64,000 nucleotides of DNA from Fundidesulfovibrio terrae (GTDB taxonomy: Bacteria; Desulfobacterota; Desulfovibrionia; Desulfovibrionales; Desulfovibrionaceae): contig NZ_JAKZFS010000002.1 in the NCBI RefSeq assembly GCF_022808915.1, forward strand, positions 434,001 through 498,000. The letters are read 5' to 3'. Shown here one piece after another: positions 1 to 7,718 of this stretch. Below the pieces are notes generated by a model that ran no database searches, was not told where the DNA came from, and saw only the letters and a list, made by a program, of their open reading frames with translations. Position numbers and translations under genes: made by a program. The stretch's first letter is position 1. The number at the start of each line of letters is the position of its first letter.

Positions 1-143
1 GCTGCGGGCAGCAGGGGATCCTCCGGGGAGACGGCGGACAGGGCGGCAACCGCCCAGGCAGTCGCGTCCACCCGGAAATCGTTGCACCCGGTCAGGGCGA
101 AGCCGCCCTCGGGCAAGGCCCGCGAGCGTATCGTTGCGGCCAT
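1..143 (-). CDS. 5' part of an unidentified protein, runs off the window
   Basis: An open frame enters from the left edge on the minus strand and its N-terminal end reads MAATIRSRALPEGGFALTG. This is followed by a hydrophobic helical stretch containing DATAWAVAAL. The PEGGFA and DATAWAVAAL spacing recalls an alpha-alpha toroid repeat of the prenyltransferase/terpene cyclase type, but only about 47 residues are visible, so this is a weak resemblance. I place the start at the ATG at 143; in-frame GTG and TTG codons lie slightly upstream before a TGA. No clear ribosome binding site is visible. GC and codon use match real coding sequence of the window. Confidence 0.45.
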   Translation of the reverse strand, partial: MAATIRSRALPEGGFALTGCNDFRVDATAWAVAALSAVSPEDPLLPA

Positions 144-402
144 GGCATTCACATCTGGAGTGTCGCTACTCAAAACAGCGCCCCGGTCGGACAAGGTGGA
201 TGTCGTTCTTCACGCAGCCGTTGCCGCAAGGAAAAGACAGGACTGCAAACGGGAGCGATCACTATTACTCGCACGAAAGATATGTATTTATCGGGGATGG
301 GAATATACGGGTTCCCCCCGGAGAGCGATTCCTGGAACAGGAGTATCCGGGCAGGCGGGTGTGACGCCCACGACAGGAACAGGCAGGCCTGCCGTGGCGC
401 AT

Positions 403-431
403 TTGACGGCTCAGGACAACTATCCTAAGCT
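403..431 (+). promoter_or_regulatory. possible weak sigma-70 promoter upstream of the GNAT-like gene
   Basis: TTGACG at 403-408, a 17-base spacer and TAAGCT at 426-431 give a weak sigma-70 match. A perfect 12-bp palindrome, GGCAGGCCTGCC, lies just upstream at 382-393 and could be an operator. The rest of 144-439 holds no other recognisable element. Confidence 0.25.
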
Positions 432-439
432 AATTCAAG

Positions 440-550
440 ATGATTGGCGTCAAATCATCCGTCATCCGCCCTGCGCGCTTCGAATGCCTGTCCGAACTCC
501 CGAAGACGGCCACCGGCACGGTGCGGCGGTTCGTGCCGCGGGAAAGTTGA
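440..550 (+). pseudogene. remnant of an acyl-CoA synthetase (AMP-binding enzyme) C-terminus
   Basis: A 36-codon frame bounded by TAA at 431 and TGA at 548 encodes a peptide containing RPARFECLSELPKTATGTVRR. This closely matches the extreme C-terminus of acyl-CoA synthetases, which usually reads PKTATGKxxR. The catalytic lysine of that motif is replaced by threonine and the rest of the enzyme is absent, so I read it as a decayed 3' fragment rather than a functional small gene. It lies just upstream of the GNAT-like gene and overlaps its probable leader. Seen directly: the peptide and bounding stops. Inferred: descent from a full synthetase. Confidence 0.55.
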
Positions 551-573
551 AGCCTGTACCAGGGGAGCCCCCT

Positions 574-1704
574 ATGAACGTGACGAAGGATGCGCTGCGT
601 GAACTGCCCGAGGAGCCGGACGCCGGCCAGGCCGTGGCCGGCGGGGAACACGGGAAGAGCGAGGCCATCGCCCGGATACTCCGGGGCTGGCGGGAGGTCG
701 AGCCGGACGCCAAGTACCAGGTGGGTCCGCTCAGGCCCGGGGACGGGCAGGGCGTGGCCCAGCTGTTCTACTCCGTGTACGGGGATCGCTACCCCGTGGA
801 GGACTATTACATCCCCGCGCGCATCGAACAGCTCAACAGTGACGGCAGCCTGCTCACGGTGGTGGCCCGGCTGGAATCCGGGGCCGTGGCCGGGCAGGGC
901 GCCTATTACCAGAGCTCACCCCCCAACAAGGCCCTCTACGAATTCGGGCAGCTGCTGGTCGCCGCCGAGTACCGCAACACGCTCATGGCCGCCAAGATCA
1001 CCCGGGAGATGGACCGCCTCTCGCACACCATGACCCAGGCCCAGGGCTTCTTCGGCGAGGCGGTGTGCACGCACACGATCACCCAGAAGCTCGTCGACAA
1101 GCAGGGGTACTCGGAGTGCGGCCTGGAGGTGTCCCTGATGCCCGCCGGGGCCTACGAGAAGGAAGGAGCCGGAGCCCAGCGGGTGAGCTGCCTGATAGGG
1201 GCCCGGGTGGACCGCGACCGGCGCATGCCGCTGAACCTGCCCGAATGCTACCGCCGGGAGATGGAGCTGATCCTGGACGGCTTTTCCCTGGACCGGGAGA
1301 TCAGCTTCAGCAGCCAGGATGCACCCCTGGCCGCAGAAAGCTCGCTCGACTCCCGCACCTTCGACTTCGCCTCGGTGGAGCGGGTGCAGTCCCTGAAAGT
1401 GGGAGCCGATTTTCCCGCGCGGGTGCTCGAACTGGACGAAAGCGCGAAACGCCGCGGCCTGGCCGTAGTCCAGGTTTTCGTCAACGCGGGCGAGCCTGGG
1501 GCGGTCTTCGCGGTGGACGCCCTGCGCGCACGCGGGTTCATCCTGGGGGGGCTCGTCCCGCTCTGGTTCGGCCCGGACGGGCTTCTCATGCAGAAGCTCT
1601 ACGTTGCGCCGGAGTTCGAAGCGGTCAACCTGCATTCGGACAGGGCCAAGGCCCTCTTCGCCTTTATCCGCGCGGACTGGGACCGCGCGCGCTCCCTGGC
1701 CTGA
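574..1704 (+). CDS. GNAT-like acetyltransferase-fold protein, function unknown
   Basis: A 376-residue soluble protein. The start at the ATG at 574 is chosen because an AGGGGAG ribosome site lies nine bases upstream and because coding-like composition begins there. From about residue 45 it has a run typical of the GNAT fold (VGPLRPGDGQGVAQLFYSVY, then the LLVAAEYRN region where an acetyl-CoA loop would sit). The second half repeats a similar alpha/beta pattern. It resembles the C-terminal two-thirds of the protein encoded at 7702-9009, so the two probably share ancestry. Its stop is seven bases from the hydroxylase gene downstream, with that gene's GAGGCGG ribosome site overlapping the stop, suggesting co-transcription. 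Substrate cannot be inferred. Confidence 0.7.
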   Translation: MNVTKDALRELPEEPDAGQAVAGGEHGKSEAIARILRGWREVEPDAKYQVGPLRPGDGQGVAQLFYSVYGDRYPVEDYYIPARIEQLNSDGSLLTVVARLESGAVAGQGAYYQSSPPNKALYEFGQLLVAAEYRNTLMAAKITREMDRLSHTMTQAQGFFGEAVCTHTITQKLVDKQGYSECGLEVSLMPAGAYEKEGAGAQRVSCLIGARVDRDRRMPLNLPECYRREMELILDGFSLDREISFSSQDAPLAAESSLDSRTFDFASVERVQSLKVGADFPARVLELDESAKRRGLAVVQVFVNAGEPGAVFAVDALRARGFILGGLVPLWFGPDGLLMQKLYVAPEFEAVNLHSDRAKALFAFIRADWDRARSLA

Positions 1705-1711
1705 GGCGGCG

Positions 1712-3994
1712 ATGACCCTGGCGCCATCCAGCATCCCGCATCGGGACTCCCTGTCCAAGGCCGTGGGGGCCGAACGCTTCAGCACGGATTTCAGCCCGCC
1801 CGGCTGCCTCTGGGCCGGGGCCAGGCGGGCGGGCGAGCCCCACGCCAGGATCAAGGCCGTGCACACGGCCGAGGCCCGGGCCGTCGAAGGCGTGACTGCC
1901 GTCCTCACAGGGGCGGACGTGCCCGGCTCCAACCTCCAGGGCATCATCCACAAGGACCAGCCCGTGCTGGCCACGGACACCGTGCGCCACGCCGGGGACG
2001 CGGTGGCCCTGGTGGTGGCCGAGAGCCGGGAGGCCCTGGCCCGGGCCCTGTCGCGCATCCGCATCGAGCTTGAACCGCTGCCGGGAGTCTTTGACCCGGA
2101 GCTGGCCCTTAAGCCCGGAGCCCCCCTGGTCCACCCCGGCCGGGAGGGCGGCAACCTGCTGTCCCGGGGGCTGGTGGAGAAGGGCGACGCGCCGGGGGCC
2201 TTCGCCGGGTGCGACGTGGTGGTCGAAGGGCGGTACGAGACCCCCATGCAGGAGCACGCCTTTCTGGAACCGCCCAACGGAACGGCCAGGACGACTCCGG
2301 GCGGCGGCGTCGAAATGGTGGTCTCCACCCAGGCTCCCTTCCGCGACCGCTTCGAGATCGGCCACGCCCTGGGCCTGGACCCCATGCGCATCCGCGTGCG
2401 CGCGCCCTACCTGGGCGGCGGTTTCGGCGGCAAGGACGGGGCCACCGTGCAGTGCCTGCTGGCCCTGGCCGCGCTGCACTGCGGCGGGCGCTGGGTGAAG
2501 ATGTGCTGGAGCCGCGAGGAGACTTTCCTGGCCGGGTACAAGCGCCACGCCGCGCGCATGCGCGTGCGGCTCGGGGCAGCGCGGGACGGCGAGCTCAAGG
2601 CTCTGGACTGCTCCATGCATTTCGACTCCGGCCCATACGCCCATCTGACGGTCGAGATCATGGCCCTGGCCCTGGAGCACGCCGGAGGGCCGTACAGCAT
2701 CCCGCACACCCGCATCGAGGGGTTCTGCGCCTACACCAACAACCCCGTGGGCGGAGCCTTCCGGGGCTTCGGGGTGGTCCAGGCGAGCTTCGCCATCGAG
2801 CGCAGCATGGACGCCCTAGCCGCGCGGCTTGGCATGGACCCGGGCGAGCTTCGCCTGAAGAACGCCCTGCGCATGGGTGATGCGAACTGCGCGGGGGTGG
2901 CCGTGGAATCCCCCTCGGGCGTTACGCAATGCCTGGAGGCGGTGATGGCCCATCCAGCCTGGGCGGAACGCGCCGCCTGGAAGGCCGGGGCGCCGGCCTT
3001 CAAGCACCGGGGTGTGGGGATAGCGGCATCGCTCAACGCCATGGGCTACGGCCGCGGCCTGCCCGACTCGGCGGCGGCCAAGCTCGAGCTGACGCGGGCC
3101 GGCACGTTCAGGATATTCAACTCCGTTCCGGACATGGGGCAGGGCAACGCGGCCGCGTTCGTCAGGATGGCCGCCACGGCCCTGAACCAGGACCCGGCCG
3201 TGTTCGAGCTGGTCCAGCCGGACACCCGGTTGTGCCTGCCCGCCGGATCGTCGTCCGCCAGCCGCACCACCTACACCTACGGCAACGCCCTGCTCAAAGC
3301 CTGCGAGGCCATGCACGCGAAGCTCAAGGCGCGGGCCGCGCTGTTTTTGCTGGCGGACGAGCCGGACCGCCTGCGCCTTGCGCCGGGGGCCGTGGTGGAC
3401 GAGGCCACGGGCAGGTCCGTGCCTCTGTCCATGATCGGGGCCATGCTCAGCCGCGACGATCGCATCTGCGTGGACCAATTCGCGATGCCCGTGGTGGAGA
3501 ATCCGCCGGACACGGGCAAGGAGTTCCGGCTCGGCTTCCCGCACCGCTACTTTTCGCATGGGGCCTGCGTCTGCGCCGTGGAGGCCGACGAGCTGACCGG
3601 GCAGGTGGAACTCAAAAGCTGCGTCACGGCCGTGGAGTGCGGGCGGGTGTTCGACGCGCTGGGCGTGGAGCGCCAGATTCAGGGCGCGGCGGCCCAGGGC
3701 GCGGGGTTCGCCCTGCTGGAGAACCTGGCCGTGGACGGCGGGCGCATCCTGGCCGGGGGCTTGGACACCTACCTCATCCCCACGTCCCTGGACCTGCCGG
3801 GCCTGGAATGCCTTGCCGTGGACGGAGACGAACCCACCGGCCCGCACGGCCTCAAGGGCATGGGGGAGGTCGGCGTCCACGGGCCCGCTCCGGCCGTGGC
3901 CCAGGCCCTGCAGGACGCCGTGGGACTCGCTGTCCGCCGCGTCCCCGTGGAGCCAGAGGACGTGCTGCGGGCGCTCCGGGGCGAAAAAGCATGA
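1712..3994 (+). CDS. xanthine dehydrogenase-family hydroxylase, molybdopterin-binding subunit
   Basis: 760 residues, the large subunit of a three-subunit molybdenum hydroxylase. The N-terminal third is the a/b hammerhead domain. The molybdopterin-binding part follows, with GGGFGGKDG near residue 234, GGAFRGFG near 347 and GMGEVG near 717, where the glutamate matches the catalytic base of this family. The ATG at 1712 is preferred to upstream in-frame codons because it begins the hammerhead domain and follows GAGGCGG. It overlaps the [2Fe-2S] subunit gene by four bases, and the FAD subunit follows, so the order is large, small, medium. The family oxidises purines, aldehydes or N-heterocycles; the sequence alone does not identify the substrate. 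No XdhC-type maturase is adjacent, although one is encoded at 24108-25130. Confidence 0.9.
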   Translation: MTLAPSSIPHRDSLSKAVGAERFSTDFSPPGCLWAGARRAGEPHARIKAVHTAEARAVEGVTAVLTGADVPGSNLQGIIHKDQPVLATDTVRHAGDAVALVVAESREALARALSRIRIELEPLPGVFDPELALKPGAPLVHPGREGGNLLSRGLVEKGDAPGAFAGCDVVVEGRYETPMQEHAFLEPPNGTARTTPGGGVEMVVSTQAPFRDRFEIGHALGLDPMRIRVRAPYLGGGFGGKDGATVQCLLALAALHCGGRWVKMCWSREETFLAGYKRHAARMRVRLGAARDGELKALDCSMHFDSGPYAHLTVEIMALALEHAGGPYSIPHTRIEGFCAYTNNPVGGAFRGFGVVQASFAIERSMDALAARLGMDPGELRLKNALRMGDANCAGVAVESPSGVTQCLEAVMAHPAWAERAAWKAGAPAFKHRGVGIAASLNAMGYGRGLPDSAAAKLELTRAGTFRIFNSVPDMGQGNAAAFVRMAATALNQDPAVFELVQPDTRLCLPAGSSSASRTTYTYGNALLKACEAMHAKLKARAALFLLADEPDRLRLAPGAVVDEATGRSVPLSMIGAMLSRDDRICVDQFAMPVVENPPDTGKEFRLGFPHRYFSHGACVCAVEADELTGQVELKSCVTAVECGRVFDALGVERQIQGAAAQGAGFALLENLAVDGGRILAGGLDTYLIPTSLDLPGLECLAVDGDEPTGPHGLKGMGEVGVHGPAPAVAQALQDAVGLAVRRVPVEPEDVLRALRGEKA

Positions 3995-4476
3995 GAGAGG
4001 ACATCACCGTGACGTTCACCTTGAACGGGGCGCAGGTAAGCATCGAAACAAGCCCCGGCAGGCGGGTCCTGGACCTCCTGCGCGAGGACCTGGGCCTGCC
4101 GGCGGCCAAGGAGGGCTGCGGTTCGGGCGAGTGCGGCGCGTGCGCCATACTGGTCGACGGCGTGGCCAGGCTCTCCTGCCTGATGCTGGCGGCGCAGCTG
4201 GAAGGCCGCGAGGTGGTCACGGCGGAAGGGCTCGGCACTTGCGAGAACCCCCATCCCATCCAGGCCGCGTTCGCGGCGAGCGGGGCCGTGCAGTGCGGGT
4301 ACTGCACGCCGGGAATGACCGTGGCCGCCTCGGAGCTTTTGGCCCGCAACCCCTCGCCGGACCGGTGCGAGGTGCGCGAGGCCGTGTCCGGCAACCTCTG
4401 CCGCTGCACAGGGTACGTCAAGATCGTGGATGCGGTGATGGACGCGGCCGAGGCCATGCGCGGGGGGGATTCATGA
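3991..4476 (+). CDS. xanthine dehydrogenase-family [2Fe-2S] subunit
   Basis: 161 residues, the iron-sulfur electron-transfer subunit of the same hydroxylase. It carries the plant-type ferredoxin cluster motif CGSGECGAC near residue 43 with a fourth cysteine in LSCLM. The second [2Fe-2S] cluster has CGYC near residue 101 and CRCTGY near 136, in the usual spacing. Length is normal for the family. It starts at ATG 3991 inside the end of the large-subunit gene (ATGA overlap) and itself overlaps the FAD subunit start by four bases, indicating translational coupling of all three subunits. Confidence 0.93.
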   Translation: MREDITVTFTLNGAQVSIETSPGRRVLDLLREDLGLPAAKEGCGSGECGACAILVDGVARLSCLMLAAQLEGREVVTAEGLGTCENPHPIQAAFAASGAVQCGYCTPGMTVAASELLARNPSPDRCEVREAVSGNLCRCTGYVKIVDAVMDAAEAMRGGDS

Positions 4477-5297
4477 GCGGCGGCGTTTGTTGCCCGAAGA
4501 GCCTCGAGCAGCTGTGGCCTCTTCTCGATGACGGGGCCGTGGCCATGGCCGGGGGCACGGACCTGCTGGCGCGTCGCCGTGGGCGGGCTCCCGCTTTCGT
4601 GGCCTGCCTGGAGCGGATCGAGAGCCTGTGCGGCGTCCGCGAAGAGGACGGGTTCCTGCGCCTGGGCGCGTGCGAGACCCACTCTCGGCTCCTGCGCCAT
4701 CCCCTGGTGGCCGGAAGGCTGCCCGTGCTGGCGCGGGCGCTTTCCGTGCTCGGCTCGCCGCTAGTCCGCAACATGGGAACGCTCGGGGGAAACATCGTCA
4801 CCGCTTCGCCTGCGGGGGACACCCTCGCGCCGCTCTACGCCCTGGACGCCGTGGTGGAGCTCGCCTCAAGGCAGGGAACCCGGCGCGTCCCCCTGGCCGG
4901 GTTCATCCTCGGGCCGGGGCGCACCGGGCTTCAGCCGGGCGAGATCGTCGCGGCCGTGCTGGCGCCGCTGCCGGACGCCGGAGCGCTCCAGCATTTCGAG
5001 AAGGTGGGGCGGCGCAAGGCCCTGGCCATCTCGGTGGTCAGCCTCGCCGCCGTGATCGCCACGGATTCTCAGGGAGTTGTCACGCAGGCGCGTCTGGCGT
5101 TTGGCAGCGTCGGCCCCACGGTGGCCCGCTGTCCGCGTGCCGAAGCCCTTCTTGCCGGGCGACGCCTGGACCGTGAATCCCTGCTGGCCGCCGGGGAAGC
5201 TCTCCGGGGCGAAATCTCACCCATCGACGACCTGCGGGCCACGGCGGCCTATCGCCGGGACGTGGCCGGGAACCTGCTCTTGCGCCTGGCGCAGTAA
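4473..5297 (+). CDS. xanthine dehydrogenase-family FAD-binding subunit
   Basis: 274 residues, the medium subunit that passes electrons from the [2Fe-2S] clusters to FAD. The first half contains MAGGTDLLARRR (FAD pyrophosphate contact) and RNMGTLGGNIVTASPAGD near residue 100, the canonical FAD-binding signature. The C-terminal CO-dehydrogenase flavoprotein domain follows. It starts at ATG 4473 overlapping the previous stop. It is the last gene of the operon; the opposite-strand MFS gene ends 109 bases downstream, and that gap contains a repeat hairpin. Confidence 0.92.
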   Translation: MSGGVCCPKSLEQLWPLLDDGAVAMAGGTDLLARRRGRAPAFVACLERIESLCGVREEDGFLRLGACETHSRLLRHPLVAGRLPVLARALSVLGSPLVRNMGTLGGNIVTASPAGDTLAPLYALDAVVELASRQGTRRVPLAGFILGPGRTGLQPGEIVAAVLAPLPDAGALQHFEKVGRRKALAISVVSLAAVIATDSQGVVTQARLAFGSVGPTVARCPRAEALLAGRRLDRESLLAAGEALRGEISPIDDLRATAAYRRDVAGNLLLRLAQ

Positions 5298-5312
5298 TCC
5301 AGCCCCAAAACG

Positions 5313-5354
5313 GGATTCCAAGGGGTGCAGCCCTTTGGTCGCCGGAGGCATTCG
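5313..5354. repeat. REP-like intergenic hairpin, copy A
   Basis: GGATTCCAAGGGG, loop, CCCTTTGG, then CGCCGGAGGC. The stem CCAAGGGG/CCCTTTGG spans about 5318-5338 with one imperfect pair. The same element, inverted relative to this copy, occurs at 45267-45303 and 50424-50462. Here it lies between two convergent genes and may act as a bidirectional transcript end, but there is no clean U-tract. Confidence 0.6.
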
Positions 5355-5406
5355 ACATGACTGCCCCTCCGGATGTCACCATCCTCTTTGGGGGAAAGTC
5401 CTCTTC

Positions 5407-6612
5407 CTAGTCGTTCCTCTCCCTCCACTCCCTGGCCGCCAACGGCGCGAGCATCCCCGCGCCCGCGCAGGCGCACCCCGCGCTGACCGCGAACAGGGCC
5501 GCGAATCCTCCCCCGCCCGCCACCAGCGCTCCGCCCGCCACGGGACCCAGCGTGTACCCGGCGTCCATCATGAAGAGCATCAGGTTCATGTTCATGCCCC
5601 GAAGGCGCGGCGGGGACTCCAGGAACATGGAGGCGTTGACGAGGGGCATGACCACGCCCAGGCAGAGTCCGTAGACTCCGGCCAGGGCGAAGAAGGGCGC
5701 GGCTTCCCGTGCGAACGCGAACAGGCCCATGCAGCCGCCCAGGGCCAGAAGGGCCAGCATGGCCGCGCAACGCCTGGGCAGCCGGTCGTAGAACGGCCCG
5801 GCCACGAGCCGCACCGCGATGGAGGCTGCCGTGGACACGGTGAAGAAGAGCCCCGGCTCGGCCAGCCCCAGGGAGAGGGCGTAGGGCTTGATGAAGAAGA
5901 ACACCTGGGTGGAGCCCGCGAAAACGAGCAGGTTGGCCCCGAGCAGCAGGAGCACCGGGGCCTGGCCCAGGTTCTCCCTGATGTCGCGCAGGGAGGGAGG
6001 CCGCCTTTCGTCGACGGAAAACGCGCCGGAGCCAAGGCGCGCGCCCAACGGCGCCATGAGCGCCAGCGCCGGCAGGGTCAGGAGGGCGGTCCAGGCGTAT
6101 GCATGGGCCTCATCCCCCACTCTCGTGATCAACCATTCCGTCAAGGGCGGCATGATGGCGTAGGGTACCAGTGACGCGAGGGAGAAATAACCGAACGCCC
6201 GACCGGCCAGCTTGGGCGGCACCACTTGGGTGAGCAGCACCATGACCGCGCTCACCAGGCAGACGAAGGTCAGGCCGTGGAAGATGCGCACGGCGAAAAG
6301 GGCCGGGACGTCGAGGGCGAACATGTAGCACGGCAGGGCGAGGCCCATGCCCGCCAGGGAAATGCGGGCCACGGCCAGGGCGTGGCGCGGGGTGAGCCGG
6401 ACGCTGAGGAAAGGCCGGGCCAGGAAGGCCGCCAGGGGTTCGGCGGCGATCACCGCCCCGCGCCATGCGGGGTCTATGCCGATGCGCTCCAGGTGGCTGG
6501 CCAGCCCGTAGAAGACGGCGATGTTGCAGAACCCGAAGGCCGCCGCCAGGGTGAGCACCGTGAAATCGTAGGTGAACAAGCGCTCCGGCGCCCGCGCGTC
6601 GGGAGCGCTCAT
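5407..6612 (-). CDS. MFS transporter
   Basis: 401 residues with about twelve hydrophobic segments, a major facilitator superfamily permease of the inner membrane. The first helix starts near residue 14 (FTVLTLAAAFGFCNIAVFYGLASHL), and a loop carrying GRAFGYFSLASL appears mid-protein. The start at ATG 6612 overlaps the stop of the aminotransferase gene in an ATGA junction; reading further upstream in the same frame would only run through that gene. It is the last gene of a three-gene minus-strand operon. The cargo is unknown; the neighbouring aminotransferase and acetyltransferase-like genes suggest an amino-compound or small metabolite exporter, which is inference only. Confidence 0.85.
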   Translation of the reverse strand: MSAPDARAPERLFTYDFTVLTLAAAFGFCNIAVFYGLASHLERIGIDPAWRGAVIAAEPLAAFLARPFLSVRLTPRHALAVARISLAGMGLALPCYMFALDVPALFAVRIFHGLTFVCLVSAVMVLLTQVVPPKLAGRAFGYFSLASLVPYAIMPPLTEWLITRVGDEAHAYAWTALLTLPALALMAPLGARLGSGAFSVDERRPPSLRDIRENLGQAPVLLLLGANLLVFAGSTQVFFFIKPYALSLGLAEPGLFFTVSTAASIAVRLVAGPFYDRLPRRCAAMLALLALGGCMGLFAFAREAAPFFALAGVYGLCLGVVMPLVNASMFLESPPRLRGMNMNLMLFMMDAGYTLGPVAGGALVAGGGGFAALFAVSAGCACAGAGMLAPLAAREWRERND

Positions 6613-7718
6613 CGGCCGTCCAGCGCCTTGCGGAAGGCCATGGAGAACGCTTCCATGGCGGGCTCTTGAGCGAGCGTGACCCTGATCCAGTTGGGGAAGC
6701 GGAAGCCCGTCATGGTGCGGATCATCACCCCTTGGCGCATCAGCAGGCGGTAGAGCAGGGTGTCCGGAACCGGCACGCGGGCCATGATGTAGTTGCCCTC
6801 GCCCGAGACGTGCTCGATGCCCAGGGAGTCGAACACGGAGCGCAGGTATCCGCGCGCCTGGACGACCATGCGCCTCGTGGCCTCCAGGTGGCCGCTGCCG
6901 TCCTCCAGGGCGGCTCTGGCGGCCATCTGTCCCGGCGTGTTGACCGAATAGACCAGGTGCGTGCGCCGGACGATGTCCACTGCCTCCTGCCCGCCGCAGA
7001 GGTAGCCCACGCGCAGTGCGGCGAGCCCGTACATCTTGGAGAAGGTGCGGAACACCAGCACGTTGGGGTGGCGCTCCATCACCTCCATGCCGTCCGGGAA
7101 GTCCGGCGAGTCCACGAATTCGCGGTAGGCTTCGTCCAGCACCACCACGGTCCGGCCGCCGATCCCGGCCAGGAAGCGCTCCAAGGTGGCCTTGTCCCAC
7201 CACGTGCCCGTGGGGTTGTTGGGATTGCACACGAAGACGATCTTGGTCCTCTCCGTCACGGCGTCCAGCATGGCGTCCGGGTCTTGGGCGTAGACCTTGA
7301 GCGGGACCAGCCGGGCGTCGATGCCGGAGAAGGCGGCCACCCACTCGTACACGGCGAAGGTCTTGTCCGCCGTGACGATGGAATCGCCCGGCTGGCAGAA
7401 CGCCTTGATGACCGAGGTGATCACCTCGCAGGAGCCGTTGCCCACCAGGAAACGCTCCGGGTCCTTGCCGAAGGCCCGGCCGAGGGCCTCGCGCAGGAAG
7501 AAGCAGTCGCCGCTGGGGTAGACCGCGCCGCGCACGGGCGGGAAGGCGTCGAGCACCTCCCGGGCGGCCGGGGGCGGGCCCAGGGCGTTCTCGTTGTTGT
7601 TCAGGCGCAGGAGCCTGTCCACGCCGTACTGGCGCATGAGAACTTCGTCCGGGCGGCTGGGGACGTAGCTCTCGAAGTTCAGGACGTGGGGCGGGGCGAG
7701 GTCAGTCAGACTGGGCAT
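6609..7718 (-). CDS. PLP-dependent aminotransferase, HisC-like
   Basis: 369 residues of fold-type I aminotransferase, closest in pattern to histidinol-phosphate aminotransferases. Visible motifs are RLNNNENALGP at the start, YPSGDC, CNPNNPTG near residue 170, VLDEAYREF, and the PLP lysine in FSKMYGLAALRVGY near residue 235. The C-terminus has the substrate-arginine region GFRFPNWIRVTLAQ. It sits between a GNAT-like gene (17-base overlap upstream) and an MFS gene (ATGA overlap downstream), not in a his operon. A role in a small secondary or modified amino-acid pathway is therefore as likely as histidine synthesis. Confidence 0.85.
   Translation of the reverse strand: MPSLTDLAPPHVLNFESYVPSRPDEVLMRQYGVDRLLRLNNNENALGPPPAAREVLDAFPPVRGAVYPSGDCFFLREALGRAFGKDPERFLVGNGSCEVITSVIKAFCQPGDSIVTADKTFAVYEWVAAFSGIDARLVPLKVYAQDPDAMLDAVTERTKIVFVCNPNNPTGTWWDKATLERFLAGIGGRTVVVLDEAYREFVDSPDFPDGMEVMERHPNVLVFRTFSKMYGLAALRVGYLCGGQEAVDIVRRTHLVYSVNTPGQMAARAALEDGSGHLEATRRMVVQARGYLRSVFDSLGIEHVSGEGNYIMARVPVPDTLLYRLLMRQGVMIRTMTGFRFPNWIRVTLAQEPAMEAFSMAFRKALDGR

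Noticed and set aside
916-2391. A 491-codon antisense frame across the GNAT-like and hydroxylase genes
   Set aside because: High GC leaves few stop codons on the opposite strand; both sense genes have clear family motifs.
5407-7344. A 645-codon frame covering both the MFS gene and part of the aminotransferase gene
   Set aside because: Its upstream half lies in another frame of the HisC-like gene and shows no membrane or family pattern; the MFS protein begins at 6612.
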